Positions 35,949 to 45,297 of a DNA stretch of 64,000 nt are shown in pieces (position 1 is the stretch's first letter; each line of letters opens with the position of its first letter). A model generated the notes under the pieces. That model saw only the letters and a list, made by a program, of their open reading frames with translations, made no database searches and was not told the origin of the DNA. The stretch comes from Bradyrhizobium sp. 170 (GTDB taxonomy: Bacteria; Pseudomonadota; Alphaproteobacteria; Rhizobiales; Xanthobacteraceae): assembly GCF_023101085.1 (NCBI RefSeq), contig NZ_CP064703.1, positions 2,232,001 through 2,296,000 of the forward strand, read 5' to 3'. Position numbers and translations under genes: made by a program.

Positions 35949-38372
35949 TCACGCCGCGATCGCATTGTCGGGTTCGTAAATGTGGGTTTGCCACTTGTGT
36001 GTCGTGGTCCCATCGGCGCTCCGCCCAAGCTCCAATGTGACGAGGCGGTCGTTCGGGAAAGCTGGGCTTAGTTCAAGCGCCAAATAGTCGAACAGGGCAC
36101 GTTCATGGACGGCCAAAATGATCTGTCTTCCATGCGCTTTTGAAAGCGTACGAAGGAGCACCGCGAACTGCCCGATATGAAGCTCGTCCATACTCTGCAC
36201 CGGGTCATCAATAATCAGCCAGGGCAACTGAAGCTTGGCAGTCAAATGGAGAGACAAAAACAGAGTGAGCGCTGCGGTATTTAGATTGCCGGCGCTGAGC
36301 ATCGCCCGCGGATTGCCACCCTTTTCGCCTGATCGGTGAACTGTCTCAAGAGCCGCTTCAACGGGACCGGGCCCCGGCGGCAGCGCGAAGGCGGGTACGA
36401 ATGTTTCCTCAGGTGCAAGTCGCACAAAGAGGTCGCGCCAGATCGAATTGAGAGATTCGTTGAACACCCGTCTGACGATATTGGTTCGGACCACGGAAGC
36501 CTTCTGAGCCAAGCCGCGTGCGAAGTGAATGACTTCTTCCGCGCTTTCCCTTGCTTGGATCAGTTTTGCTAGCCTCGTTCGCTTTCCATCGATATCCAGA
36601 TTGAAACTGGCCAGATGATCGCGCGAGCGCTGAAATTCAAGGGCTTGCTCCAGCGCAGTCTTGCGGGCGGATTGAGATGCAATTAATCGTGCCTCTTCCT
36701 GAGATCGCCAATCGCTCATCGTAGCAAGAGCGTTTCCAATCACGACCGCAGTGTCAACGGTTATACCCAGGTCCTTTGCGATAGCCGTTACTGTCTGCTG
36801 CAGGTTTGTGACCCGCTGATTACGGCTCCTGAGCTGATCGAGCCGGGCTGCAGTCGCATTGACTTGCGCAAGCAAGGTCATGCCGCGCGTTGCTTCAGGC
36901 TCGATGCTGGTCAACTGAGCGACGAGTTCACCCAGGCGGGCCTGCCGGTTCTTCAGTTCATTACGGGTATCGTCAGAAATAAGACGCGCGGTGAGCTGTG
37001 CCCGTTCGCGCTCCAGGGGCGCGCTGGCACCTGCTGCGTTTGCTTTTTCCTTCGACAGCGCTTCGAGACGACCTGCGCTTTCGGTCAATGACGCGATGCG
37101 CGCCGAGACGCGGTCGCTCAGGGGTGATCGGGACACCTCACTAAAATCGCGGCCGCAGACGGGGCAATCGTCACTGTGGATGTGCGGCAGGAGTTCAGCG
37201 AGGCTTTGGGCAAGTTGAGCCGTATCTGCGCTGATACCTTGAATCTGCTGATCCAGTAAACGAACGCGCGCCGCACCACGCTCCAGCTCTTGCGTGATCG
37301 CCAAAATGCGCGTGGTCGAACGTTGATCCTCACTAAGAACGCTCGTACACCGGGCGAGTTCCTTTTCCGCGGTACGTAGCGCTGTCGTCCGGGCGAGATC
37401 CGGGTTTGTCGATGCAGGAAGCTGCAAGTCCGGAAATATCGTCGCGACCTCTGCAATGAGATTCGCGAGGGCCACGCCCGGGCCGGCTCGCCATTCGTTC
37501 AATTCCGACTGCGCGGCGTGTGCTTCGTTTTCGCTTCTCTCGCGATCTTCCGTTATCGGATCGTTGGCAACAGATTGCCAGTCGGCAATAGCGGCGTCGA
37601 TATCGCGGCGAATACGGGCGAGAGCCGATAGCCGGCCTTCTTCCGGAGATTTTTGTAGCTCGGCGATAATCCCCGGCAAGTTTGAAAGCTCGACCGACGA
37701 CCGAAGTATCTCGCCGGCGCGCTTGCTGAGATTGTCTCCAGTCTCTTGGAGATACGTTTTCATCTGCCCTGCCTGCGAAGTCAGCCCATTGATATCCTTC
37801 TCCAAAGACTCAATGTCTGCTCGCAACTCGTGGAATTCAGGAACCGGCCCGCGCAGACGGCTAATGTGGCCCGCCGTGTGCAAGCCGTCGATCAGGCCGT
37901 CCAGACGATCAAGTCCAAGCAGATCTTTCACAAATTGAGTCAGCGGCGAGTCAGACTTGCGCGCGTCTTTATGCTGATAGATTTCGAGCAGCCGTCCCAA
38001 AGCAGATTGTGCCAGATAACATCGCTCGCTGAACAAGCCAGCGAGCTGGCCGTCCAAGGTCGGTCTTCCTCGGATCCCCTTTTCGTCAACTTCCAGCGCA
38101 GCAGGCGAGACGTCAAATCCGGTCGTTTCGAGTTTCACGGCCGCGCGCCTGGCCTGTTTGTGAACCAGGTGCTTCAGATATTCCGGCTCGACGCGCGCCA
38201 ACGAAGGAATACTGCCGGTCAGAGCCAGTTCGATGCCGGATAGGACGCTCGTTTTGCCTGCCCCGTTGGGGCCGTGGATCAGGACAACCGGAGCGTCCAG
38301 GGAAGTATAGACGGTTCCACGGATGCTTCTAAAGTCCGTGAGAGATATCGAGGTAAGACGCCTGCGTGTCAT
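35949..38372 (-). CDS. lmuB: Lamassu-type SMC/Rad50-like ATPase (LmuB)
   Basis: The 807-residue ATPase begins LTSISLTDFRSIRGTVYTSL and has Walker A HGPNGAGKTSVLSGIE at residues 33-48, coiled-coil arms, a Rad50-type zinc hook CPVC at about residues 403-406, an ABC signature in LSAGNLNTAALTLFLSLHL and Walker B LPWLIIDDPVQSMDE near residue 715. In Lamassu (the ABC-3C class) this subunit senses DNA structures or phage replication and releases the effector. It is the last of three overlapping genes 40659-35949 on the minus strand; the start overlaps the middle gene by four bases. Confidence 0.88.
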   Translation of the reverse strand: MTRRRLTSISLTDFRSIRGTVYTSLDAPVVLIHGPNGAGKTSVLSGIELALTGSIPSLARVEPEYLKHLVHKQARRAAVKLETTGFDVSPAALEVDEKGIRGRPTLDGQLAGLFSERCYLAQSALGRLLEIYQHKDARKSDSPLTQFVKDLLGLDRLDGLIDGLHTAGHISRLRGPVPEFHELRADIESLEKDINGLTSQAGQMKTYLQETGDNLSKRAGEILRSSVELSNLPGIIAELQKSPEEGRLSALARIRRDIDAAIADWQSVANDPITEDRERSENEAHAAQSELNEWRAGPGVALANLIAEVATIFPDLQLPASTNPDLARTTALRTAEKELARCTSVLSEDQRSTTRILAITQELERGAARVRLLDQQIQGISADTAQLAQSLAELLPHIHSDDCPVCGRDFSEVSRSPLSDRVSARIASLTESAGRLEALSKEKANAAGASAPLERERAQLTARLISDDTRNELKNRQARLGELVAQLTSIEPEATRGMTLLAQVNATAARLDQLRSRNQRVTNLQQTVTAIAKDLGITVDTAVVIGNALATMSDWRSQEEARLIASQSARKTALEQALEFQRSRDHLASFNLDIDGKRTRLAKLIQARESAEEVIHFARGLAQKASVVRTNIVRRVFNESLNSIWRDLFVRLAPEETFVPAFALPPGPGPVEAALETVHRSGEKGGNPRAMLSAGNLNTAALTLFLSLHLTAKLQLPWLIIDDPVQSMDELHIGQFAVLLRTLSKAHGRQIILAVHERALFDYLALELSPAFPNDRLVTLELGRSADGTTTHKWQTHIYEPDNAIAA

Positions 38373-38944
38373 GTCGTCGCCTCGCTCTCGGCGATCGAGG
38401 CGGCAATCTTTTGATGCAGAAGCGTCTCGACAGCATCCTTACCTTGCGCGGAGGCCGCCACGAGTTCGGCGAGCAGGGGTTCGTCATTGGCGACCGCACG
38501 CTGGAGCTCAAGCATGGGTTCGGAAATCGTATCGATGCCTTGCGGTATGCTGAGGGGCGTTAGGACGGCCAGCCAGTTTTTGATCGTGGCGTCGGCCTCG
38601 TCAGGGTCGCTGCTGCCGACAGGCAAAACACGGCATATTTTGGAAATTGCATCCAATGCGGATGTCGAGGGACGAGGCCCCGCCAACACGGCTGTCAGGG
38701 GGCGGCGAGATTTCACGCTGTCAAGCGCCCGCGCGATCGCTTCCAACTTGCTACGGGTGCGCTCTTCGGGATCCGAAACGGTGTCCGCAACAATGATCAG
38801 ATCAGGTTGTGTCCCGGTGCCGACGAGGGCAGCCGTTACCGCGAATTTCATCCCGGCGATTTCAAGGGGACTGGGCAGGCGCCGGTATCCGGCCTGCTCA
38901 AGGAAGGCGGAAATCGCATCGACAGGTGTGGTCGCCGCTATCAT
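38369..38944 (-). CDS. lmuC: Lamassu middle component (LmuC / ABC-3C MC-like)
   Basis: The 191-residue protein sits between the SIR2 gene and the SMC gene with four-base overlaps at both ends. It contains LEIAGMKFAVTAALVGTGTQ and DLIIVADTVSDPEERTRSKL, an alpha/beta segment of the kind seen in ABC-3C middle components, then a helical end. I assign it from position, size and this pattern; sequence conservation is weak in the family. Confidence 0.72.
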   Translation of the reverse strand: MIAATTPVDAISAFLEQAGYRRLPSPLEIAGMKFAVTAALVGTGTQPDLIIVADTVSDPEERTRSKLEAIARALDSVKSRRPLTAVLAGPRPSTSALDAISKICRVLPVGSSDPDEADATIKNWLAVLTPLSIPQGIDTISEPMLELQRAVANDEPLLAELVAASAQGKDAVETLLHQKIAASIAESEATT

Positions 38945-40659
38945 ATGCCCGCTGCCTTTCGGAACCCGTCGAGGAGCTCGTTGGCGTTTGCTGCGCTGTC
39001 TAACAACTCTGTGACGCTTACGTCGCGCCGGCCGGGGCGTCCGAGCCTGCCCCGCGTCGCGCGAGGAGATCGCGGCATCGTCGGAAATACTTGCTGGCTA
39101 TGCATTACAATCACGTCGTCGTCAGGGCCGATATGGCCGTTTGCACCCAGCCGTATGGCTGCCTGCGCGGTCGACGCGAAGACCAGCTTTAGGTTATTGG
39201 TCGCAGTGACGATGCGCAAGGCGCCCTGCTCTCGGGCAGGCGGGGCCGGCTGCACGGCCCAGCTGCCATCGCGGTGCCCAAGCCCCAGAAGTGAAAGCCC
39301 AACTGCGAGTTCGCGCAGCCCGGCTGTGGCAATCATGGGGTCGGTAGCCATCGCCTGAACGGGCCTCGACGTGATCGGCAAATAGGGCAGGTCAGGCGCC
39401 GTCGCGTCGCCCGTATGGTAGAGTGCCATGAGGCGACTGGCTCGGGCCACGATCATCCGGATGAACGCGACGGCGCCAGCGTCGGGATGGGATCCAACTG
39501 CGTTTCGGAGGTGCTTTAAACCTTCCTTGATCGCGCTACTGTCGGGGGTTCCCAGTCCTCCGGGGGCGAGCTCGACCAGGCGGCACAGCTTTGCGCACAG
39601 CGCGTGGAGCACGAGTGCAGTCAGTAGGGGTTTGGCATAAGCGCGAATCAACGCGGATTGGTAGATGGCGTCCCGATTGGCCGGCGAATAACTGCTTCTG
39701 TAGACGTTCCGAAGCAATGCTCTCTGGTCGACCCCGAGCCTGTCCTCCGAGAATGCGTAGGCAGGGGGATGTGACGGCCAGGGCCATCCCATCTGGTTTT
39801 CCGCAGCAGTAAACACAGTTTGGATGTTGGAATCCTGGGCTGAAAGGCCGATCATCAATGTCTCGTGACTTACTGCAAGATCCACGAGGCGAGCCACCAT
39901 TGCGGCGTTCTCCTGATCGTCGCGCCAGGCATTGATCTGGGACAATCGCGCGATGATCCGCGCGCGGAAGTTTGCTTCGTCGTCGCGGGCGCGCACGGCA
40001 CAGCCGTGAAACTTGTACAAAAATGCTTGTTGCTGCGGCTGACGGAGATCCGTACCAGTCACACATACCACGAGCGCATTTGCTCTCGGAGACAGTTCGT
40101 CGACGGCCTTTTCGATAAGTCCATCCCAGTTTGCGCTGGCGATTCGTGAGGCAATTCCCTCAAGGATGAGAAGACCGATGCAGAGGTGTTCGGTATCAGG
40201 CTCGGAAGCGGGATCTGCAAAGGCGTTGGGAAGGTCCGCGCCTGTCCAAAGAATGTAGTCGTCGGGTTCGCCCGCCACGCCAATTTCGAGGAAGCGCGCA
40301 TAGTTTGAGGCCAGCCGTTGAATGATCGCGTCAATGTTGGGCCAGCTCGCAACCGGTTGATGTACGTCGATCGTGCCGCATTCGGCGGGGGACAGGCCGG
40401 CCGCTGTGCTCAGGATCTCAGCGATCGTAGCGCGGAAACGGCAGTTGGCGTCCACCACCGCTACCTTACCTTGCAGGTGCTCGAGAGCATTCCGGATAAG
40501 GACCTTCAGGCCCGGGATTTTCCCTAGCGATATTCCGGATCCCAACCACAACGCATAGCGATCTTCTGCGATGCCTGAAGCCATCTCTGCGAAGGGACCG
40601 TCAAGGAGCTCAAGCGTTTCGCGAACCGAGATACTGGCAGCATGGGGAGTACCGGACAT
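38941..40659 (-). CDS. lmuA: SIR2-like NADase effector (LmuA, Lamassu-SIR2)
   Basis: The 572-residue protein has a SIR2 fold in residues 30-225: the nucleotide-binding LWLGSGISLG (38-47), SANWDGLIEKA with N177 in place of the usual TTNYD, and YKFHGC with H218 as the catalytic histidine. Both catalytic residues of NAD-cleaving SIR2 effectors are present. The C-terminal half is helical and ends with an alpha/beta region (GALRIVTATNNLKLVF) that probably docks on the partners. First gene of the three-gene operon. A likely outcome is NAD depletion on infection. Confidence 0.83.
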   Translation of the reverse strand: MSGTPHAASISVRETLELLDGPFAEMASGIAEDRYALWLGSGISLGKIPGLKVLIRNALEHLQGKVAVVDANCRFRATIAEILSTAAGLSPAECGTIDVHQPVASWPNIDAIIQRLASNYARFLEIGVAGEPDDYILWTGADLPNAFADPASEPDTEHLCIGLLILEGIASRIASANWDGLIEKAVDELSPRANALVVCVTGTDLRQPQQQAFLYKFHGCAVRARDDEANFRARIIARLSQINAWRDDQENAAMVARLVDLAVSHETLMIGLSAQDSNIQTVFTAAENQMGWPWPSHPPAYAFSEDRLGVDQRALLRNVYRSSYSPANRDAIYQSALIRAYAKPLLTALVLHALCAKLCRLVELAPGGLGTPDSSAIKEGLKHLRNAVGSHPDAGAVAFIRMIVARASRLMALYHTGDATAPDLPYLPITSRPVQAMATDPMIATAGLRELAVGLSLLGLGHRDGSWAVQPAPPAREQGALRIVTATNNLKLVFASTAQAAIRLGANGHIGPDDDVIVMHSQQVFPTMPRSPRATRGRLGRPGRRDVSVTELLDSAANANELLDGFRKAAGI

Positions 40660-40728
40660 TTAAAGCCTTTGGTCGGGCCGAATAAAAAATCAAAGGGCCA
40701 ATACGAGAAATAAAGTGAACGCTCTGCA

Positions 40729-40786
40729 CGGTAGCAACATCGGCCCGTCCCAATCAAAGCGTTTGCGTCGGCCGACAATGCTACCG
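40729..40786. promoter_or_regulatory. 17-bp inverted repeat upstream of the Lamassu operon
   Basis: Arms 40729-40745 (CGGTAGCAACATCGGCC) and 40770-40786 are complementary at 14 of 17 positions around a 24-base spacer, 70-127 bases upstream of the lmuA start. Mismatches are confined to three adjacent central positions. It could be an operator or the stem of a leader RNA. Confidence 0.4.
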
Positions 40787-40820
40787 CACGATAGCGCTTC
40801 GCAGCAACATCATTAACCTC

Positions 40821-40961
40821 ATGAATACAAACGACTTTCGCCGAAATTCGGAGTTGGCCGAACGAGCGTCGAAGCTGCAGCGGCGCGTGCTGGAGGCGGC
40901 GGGCTCGACGCCGGACGGCCAACGACGTCTCCAAGTGAGCCGCTCCAACCGGATCAATTAG
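40821..40961 (+). CDS. Possible 46-residue basic peptide
   Basis: A plus-strand frame from ATG 40821 to TAG 40959-40961 encodes MNTNDFRRNSELAERASKLQ and on, ending in SRSNRIN, with coding-like third-position G+C. It converges on the HNH-like gene, overlapping its stop by three bases, and points away from the Lamassu operon. No clear ribosome binding site and no known family. Confidence 0.3.
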   Translation: MNTNDFRRNSELAERASKLQRRVLEAAGSTPDGQRRLQVSRSNRIN

Positions 40962-42538
40962 CTGGCTTCGTCCTCGCTGTCGCTGTTGGCAGCCTGAGTC
41001 AGGAGCCATTTGACAAGATTCATGGCTTCCGCGGAGTTTTCGATGTGGTGAAAGACACGGAGATCGTCGGCGAATTCGTCAAGTAGCTTCTCTGTGTTTC
41101 CCCATCGACGCCCGCGCTCGAACCGCCCAGCAAAAATGCGTACACGTTCCCGGAAAGCGTGGAAGGCCGCCAAAGCGGCCGCGTAGGACTCGTTTGCGAG
41201 CGCGCGGTTCCGTGCCGCGTCAAAATCGATCTCATGCGTGCTGTGGGGTTGGCTTCTCACGATAGAAGCGCGGCGGTCCTCGCTACTTAGATAGGGATCG
41301 CGGATCGATTGGTCCTTCTGCATGAGCGCAGAACTGACTCCCGCGCAGTCCGCGCACACGGAAACCTGCGAAATGTCCCGCACGAAGATATCGTTCCGGA
41401 AGTCCGGAAACAGCCTTTGCCGATTTGCGATCGTTAGGTCATCTCGCTCCAGGGTGCATTCATAGAGCGACCGAACGCCCCCCGACCATCTTCCGCTCTT
41501 GCTCTTGCGCATGAGCTGGCGCTTGCTCCGCGCGCAGATCGGGCAAGTCCAGTCGGATGGGATAGCGAGCCAGCGTTTAGACGAGACAGGATCAACATAG
41601 GCTGCGTACTCTTCGTCGGTGGGCGCGACCGCCAGGCGGCGTGCCGGATCAACCGATGCAAGGGTCGCGGAATCGCGCCGCGTCGAGCGCGCCAGAAATT
41701 CGTCACGAAGAGTCCAGATCATCTGCGCTCGTTCGGTGTTTTTAGTATCTTGTTCGAACGAGCGCATGAGAAGGGAATAGGCGTCAAAGGCGCCATTCAT
41801 AATCCTGGTGCTGGCCATGCCTTGATGATCGCGCGCCAAGCGTCCATGGACGAGATGGCCAAGAAGCTCATCGAGAAGGACCAGGCGTGCCTGGAAGCTC
41901 CTCCGTTCCGTTTCCCATGCGGCGAGAGCTTGTTCGTAGTCGATTTCGTGATCCTTGCCGCCATTCGGGCGGATGAATGTGCCGATTTCCTGCGCGGTGA
42001 AACTGAAGCGAGAGTCAATCTCGTTCCGAAATCGCATCTTGGCCTTTCCATCGGCCGCGTTGCATTCCGAGCAGACGAGGCACACGTCGAAACGTGATGT
42101 CAATTCTCGGATATGGTCGAGAATGATGATCGACGACTTGGGGCGCGTCTCCAGCCAGTCCTTGCCATACAGATCCCTTATGCGAGGCCAAACGAAATCA
42201 CGCATGTGGTCGTGATGCAATTCTAGCTTGGCGAGCAGGATGCCTCGCTTCGAGAGGCGGAAAATATCGTCTTTGTGGCGGCGGCACGCCGGACAGATCC
42301 AGTACTGAGCGCACAAGGCCCAGTTCTCGTTGAGATCGAGGCACTTGGCTTCAAAGCGCTGCGTGGCGCACTTGGTTTGCTCGCTCCATCGCCCATCCCA
42401 ATGGCCGAAGTGAAGCTGCATTTCCTCATCTGACAGACGTGAGGGCCGCCAGAACAGAAGGCTGGCAAACCACGCTTTAGCATCCGGATCACAGCCGGAG
42501 AAGGGGATGTCGTCGTCCGCATCGAATACCTCGTCCAT
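40958..42538 (-). CDS. Protein with duplicated HNH/zinc-ribbon units
   Basis: The 526-residue protein has two copies of a zinc-binding layout. The first, residues 82-163, reads WICPACRRHKDD, then LELHHDHMRDF with H108, H109, H111, then CSECNAADGKAK: the Cys pairs, His pair and Asn/Asp of an HNH nuclease. The second, residues 332-398, has TCPICARSKRQLMRK and VCADCAG but lacks the His pair, so it looks degenerate. Start ATG 42538 (GGGAG upstream) is preferred over 42568. It lies upstream of the Lamassu operon on the same strand, 298 bases away. Nuclease activity is inferred from the first copy only. Confidence 0.62.
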   Translation of the reverse strand: MDEVFDADDDIPFSGCDPDAKAWFASLLFWRPSRLSDEEMQLHFGHWDGRWSEQTKCATQRFEAKCLDLNENWALCAQYWICPACRRHKDDIFRLSKRGILLAKLELHHDHMRDFVWPRIRDLYGKDWLETRPKSSIIILDHIRELTSRFDVCLVCSECNAADGKAKMRFRNEIDSRFSFTAQEIGTFIRPNGGKDHEIDYEQALAAWETERRSFQARLVLLDELLGHLVHGRLARDHQGMASTRIMNGAFDAYSLLMRSFEQDTKNTERAQMIWTLRDEFLARSTRRDSATLASVDPARRLAVAPTDEEYAAYVDPVSSKRWLAIPSDWTCPICARSKRQLMRKSKSGRWSGGVRSLYECTLERDDLTIANRQRLFPDFRNDIFVRDISQVSVCADCAGVSSALMQKDQSIRDPYLSSEDRRASIVRSQPHSTHEIDFDAARNRALANESYAAALAAFHAFRERVRIFAGRFERGRRWGNTEKLLDEFADDLRVFHHIENSAEAMNLVKWLLTQAANSDSEDEAS

Positions 42539-42620
42539 GGACTTCTCCCTGGCCGCACGCGCCAGCACATACCAATGCGGAACTCCGCACGCGGGGAGGG
42601 ACCAGAGCGCGGAGGAGATA

Positions 42621-43082
42621 CTACTTGGGTGCTACTTTGAGCGTCGCAACGCAGGCAGGCCGAACCGATGAAAGCATGCGTTCGTTAAGCTGTCGGACCT
42701 CATCTAGCGTGGGTAGGCTCAGAAAGCCGGCCTCAAAGTATCGGAACGTCTGTACTTTACCGAGTTGATCAAGGCGTTCCACGATCTGTAATGATCGTTT
42801 TGGCTTCCTGACTTTCAGCTTGCGCTCGCTCGCCGCCGCCATCAGCCCCATCATCCCGTGCGAGAATTTGTTCTTGAGTTCCTTCACGTCGATCCCTTTG
42901 GCGCGCAGGAAGGCCTTAAGCGTCAACTCAATCGAATGCGTATGGAGATGGTAGAGCACCAGAGTGTAATGCAGCCGCGGCTTGGATTTCTCAAGGCCGG
43001 CAGAATGCACCGCGGCTCGGCAAAAATCCTCGGCCAAGTGATAGAAGCCCAGCGGGCCATAGCGATCGATTTCATTAGGCAT
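42621..43082 (-). CDS. HEPN-like small helical protein
   Basis: The 153-residue protein has YHLHTHSIELTLKAFLRAKG followed by LKNKFSHGMMGLMAA, matching the helix 2 to helix 3 layout of HEPN proteins that pair with nucleotidyltransferases or act alone in defence islands. It has no clear R-x4-6-H pair, so it may lack RNase activity. It sits between the HNH-like gene and an insertion sequence whose end is 78 bases upstream of its start, so its promoter may have been displaced by the insertion. Confidence 0.55.
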   Translation of the reverse strand: MPNEIDRYGPLGFYHLAEDFCRAAVHSAGLEKSKPRLHYTLVLYHLHTHSIELTLKAFLRAKGIDVKELKNKFSHGMMGLMAAASERKLKVRKPKRSLQIVERLDQLGKVQTFRYFEAGFLSLPTLDEVRQLNERMLSSVRPACVATLKVAPK

Positions 43083-43160
43083 GTGGTTGTGCGCCTCCCG
43101 TCTTTATGGCGTGTATATTCCGATTTCAGCTCCGCCGGCCTCGCCCAGCGCAGTCCCTAG

Positions 43161-44433
43161 CAGGCTGTTGAAAAAGGGCTCTCGCCGCCGACAGGCAACC
43201 GTGATTCATTAGCTCCGACGGGATTCGGGGTGGTTCATGCGCGGCGGCGACAATCGAACGGGCGAACTGTTCAGCTACGTTGACCTGGAGGCGCGGGTGC
43301 GGCGGGATCATCCGCTGCGAGCGATCCGGACGATGGTGAACGAGGCGCTGGCAGCGCTGGAGCGCGAGTTTGCCGTGCTCTATTCGCCGATTGGGCGGCC
43401 GTCGATCCCGCCGGAGAAGCTGCTGCGAGCGATGCTGTTGCAGGCGTTTTATTCGATCCGCTCGGAGCGGCTTCTGATGGAGCGGCTGGAATACGACCTG
43501 CTGTTCCGCTGGTTCGTCGGAATCGGCGTTGATGACGCGGCCTGGGACCATTCGGTGTTCTCGAAGAACCGCGACCGGCTGCTGGAAGGCGATATCGCGG
43601 CGAAGTTCCTCACGGCGGTGCTGGCGCAGCCCAAAGCGAAGAAGCTCCTATCGAACGACCACTTCTCGGTCGATGGCACACTGATCGAGGCATGGGCCTC
43701 GATGAAGAGCGTAAAGCCGAAGGACGGTTCTGGCGAGCCGCCGGCTCAAGGCGGCGGGCGCAATGCCGAAGCAAACTTCCATGGCCAGAAACGCTCGAAC
43801 GATACCCATGCCTCGACCACCGATCCGGACGCCAGGCTTTACCGCAAGGGTAAAGGCAAGGAGACGAAGCTGTGCTTCATTGGACATGGGCTGATGGAGA
43901 ACCGTCACGGCCTGCTGATCGACGCCTGCCTAACGCTGGCTGACGGGCATGCCGAACGGGTGGCCGCGCTGCACATGATCGAGCCTCGTGCCGATCGACC
44001 CACAGCGATTACGCTTGGCGCCGATAAAGCCTACGACGCAGAAGACTTCGTCAACGAACTGCGCTCGATGAACGTGACACCGCACGTTGCGCAGAACACC
44101 AGCGGCCGCAGCTCTACGATCGACGGACGAACAACCCGGCACGGCGGCTATGCCGTCAGCCAGCGCATCCGTAAGCGCATCGAGGAGGCATTCGGCTGGA
44201 TCAAGACAATCGCCGGGCAAGAAAAGTCCAGGTTCCGGGGTCGTGATCGCGTTGGATGGGCCTTTACCTTCGCTGCCGCCGCCTACAATCTGGTACGGCT
44301 ACCCAAGCTGATAGCGGGGGCCGGCTGATGGCCAAGTGGACCGGCTTCGCCAAGGCCTTGCCGGCCACTGGCGCATCGTCGAAATGGACATCAGGCTACT
44401 TTGGTGAGCTAGGCTGAGTTCTTCAACAGCCTG
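43161..44433 (+). mobile_element. Complete IS5-type insertion sequence, 1273 bp
   Basis: Terminal inverted repeats start CAGGCTGTTGAA at the left (43161) and at the right on the complement (ending 44433); the next bases AAA and GAA differ at one position. CTAG is directly repeated at 43157-43160 and 44434-44437, giving a 4-bp target duplication. One intact transposase gene fills the element, which suggests a recent insertion. Confidence 0.9.
43237..44328 (+). CDS. IS5-family (DDE) transposase
   Basis: The 363-residue transposase is full length. It has an N-terminal DNA-binding part with VDLEARVRRDHPLRAIRTMV and PSIPPEKLLRAMLLQAFYSI, then the DDE catalytic core: D146 in HFSVDGTLIEAW, D263 in TLGADKAYDAEDF and a glutamate in RIRKRIEEAFGWIKT. 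It catalyses cut-and-paste movement of the element at 43161-44433. ATG 43237 is 76 bases inside the left end. The reading frame is intact. Confidence 0.93.
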   Translation: MRGGDNRTGELFSYVDLEARVRRDHPLRAIRTMVNEALAALEREFAVLYSPIGRPSIPPEKLLRAMLLQAFYSIRSERLLMERLEYDLLFRWFVGIGVDDAAWDHSVFSKNRDRLLEGDIAAKFLTAVLAQPKAKKLLSNDHFSVDGTLIEAWASMKSVKPKDGSGEPPAQGGGRNAEANFHGQKRSNDTHASTTDPDARLYRKGKGKETKLCFIGHGLMENRHGLLIDACLTLADGHAERVAALHMIEPRADRPTAITLGADKAYDAEDFVNELRSMNVTPHVAQNTSGRSSTIDGRTTRHGGYAVSQRIRKRIEEAFGWIKTIAGQEKSRFRGRDRVGWAFTFAAAAYNLVRLPKLIAGAG

Positions 44434-44548
44434 CTAGACCGGTGGTACTCGTGGGCGATGGCATTCAGCCTATGCGCGTTGGCTGTCGTAATCGAATCGC
44501 TGATATCACATTCGTCAGAAGATCAGAATCTGACAAGCGCCAGTACAG

Positions 44549-45297
44549 GTGGGCTACCCAAAGCGGATCGAGGAGGCCGTCGACTTTTTCCGGAGGAGGC
44601 TCACCGACGATCGTCGCCAGGTCGGCGATCTGCACTACAAGATTGGAAACGCCTTCCATGCTCTCCGTAACGAACAGGAAGCAAAGCGCGCCTTCGAAGC
44701 CGCGCTCGTCGACCCAGCGCTTGCTGCCTCGCCAGAGCTAGCGGCTCTAGTCCACAAAACCTTGTCTCTAGTCACGAGCTACTCGGCGACCATGAACAGG
44801 CAGTGGAGCACTACAACGAAGCGTTGCGGTTGAACCCCGACCTTGCCGAAGCCCACAACACGCTGGACAACCACTATGTCCGCCTCGGAAAGTATGAGGA
44901 CGCCTTGCGTCATCTCGACCAAGTCATCTTCTCGGATCAGAAGCAGGGCCGGACTTCTGCGGTAAGCGGATGGCGCGCCAATGTTCTATTCAACCTTGGC
45001 GACCGTGCGGCATTTCGCGAAATCAATGGCTTGATAGTTCATGCTGACCGCCTCGGTTGGATTTGGCCCTGGTGTCGCCGCCTAGTCGCCGGTTTCGGGC
45101 GGGCGAGTGCGGACAACGCCCGGCAAGCTGCACCCTTCTGGCAACGCTATGTAGAGGCGAACCCCAAGAAACCGGCCTCGAGGTGGGAACTACTCAAAGA
45201 CGCCGGCGGCGGATCGTGCCGCGCGGCCAAGACGGCGCGTTCTTTCTTTCTCGAGACCATCATGCGAACAAAACGGCAATCAATTCTGTGGCGATAA
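44549..45297 (+). pseudogene. Frameshifted TPR-repeat protein
   Basis: The frame 44549-44833 reads LHYKIGNAFHALRNEQEAKR and on to a TPR helix pair, then loses register. The frame 44803-45297 resumes with VEHYNEALRLNPDLAEAHNT, YVRLGKYEDALRHLDQVI and more TPR-like helices. Reading the second frame back upstream gives HELLGDHEQAVEHYNEAL with no break until a run of four A at 44756-44759, where one extra base restores a single TPR protein. A GTG at 44549 is the first possible start; the true N-terminus may have been lost. It lies 115 bases after the insertion sequence. Confidence 0.7.

Noticed and set aside
44442..44741. Second reading frame overlapping the TPR remnant
   Set aside because: Its product has no TPR pattern and it overlaps the better-supported TPR frame.
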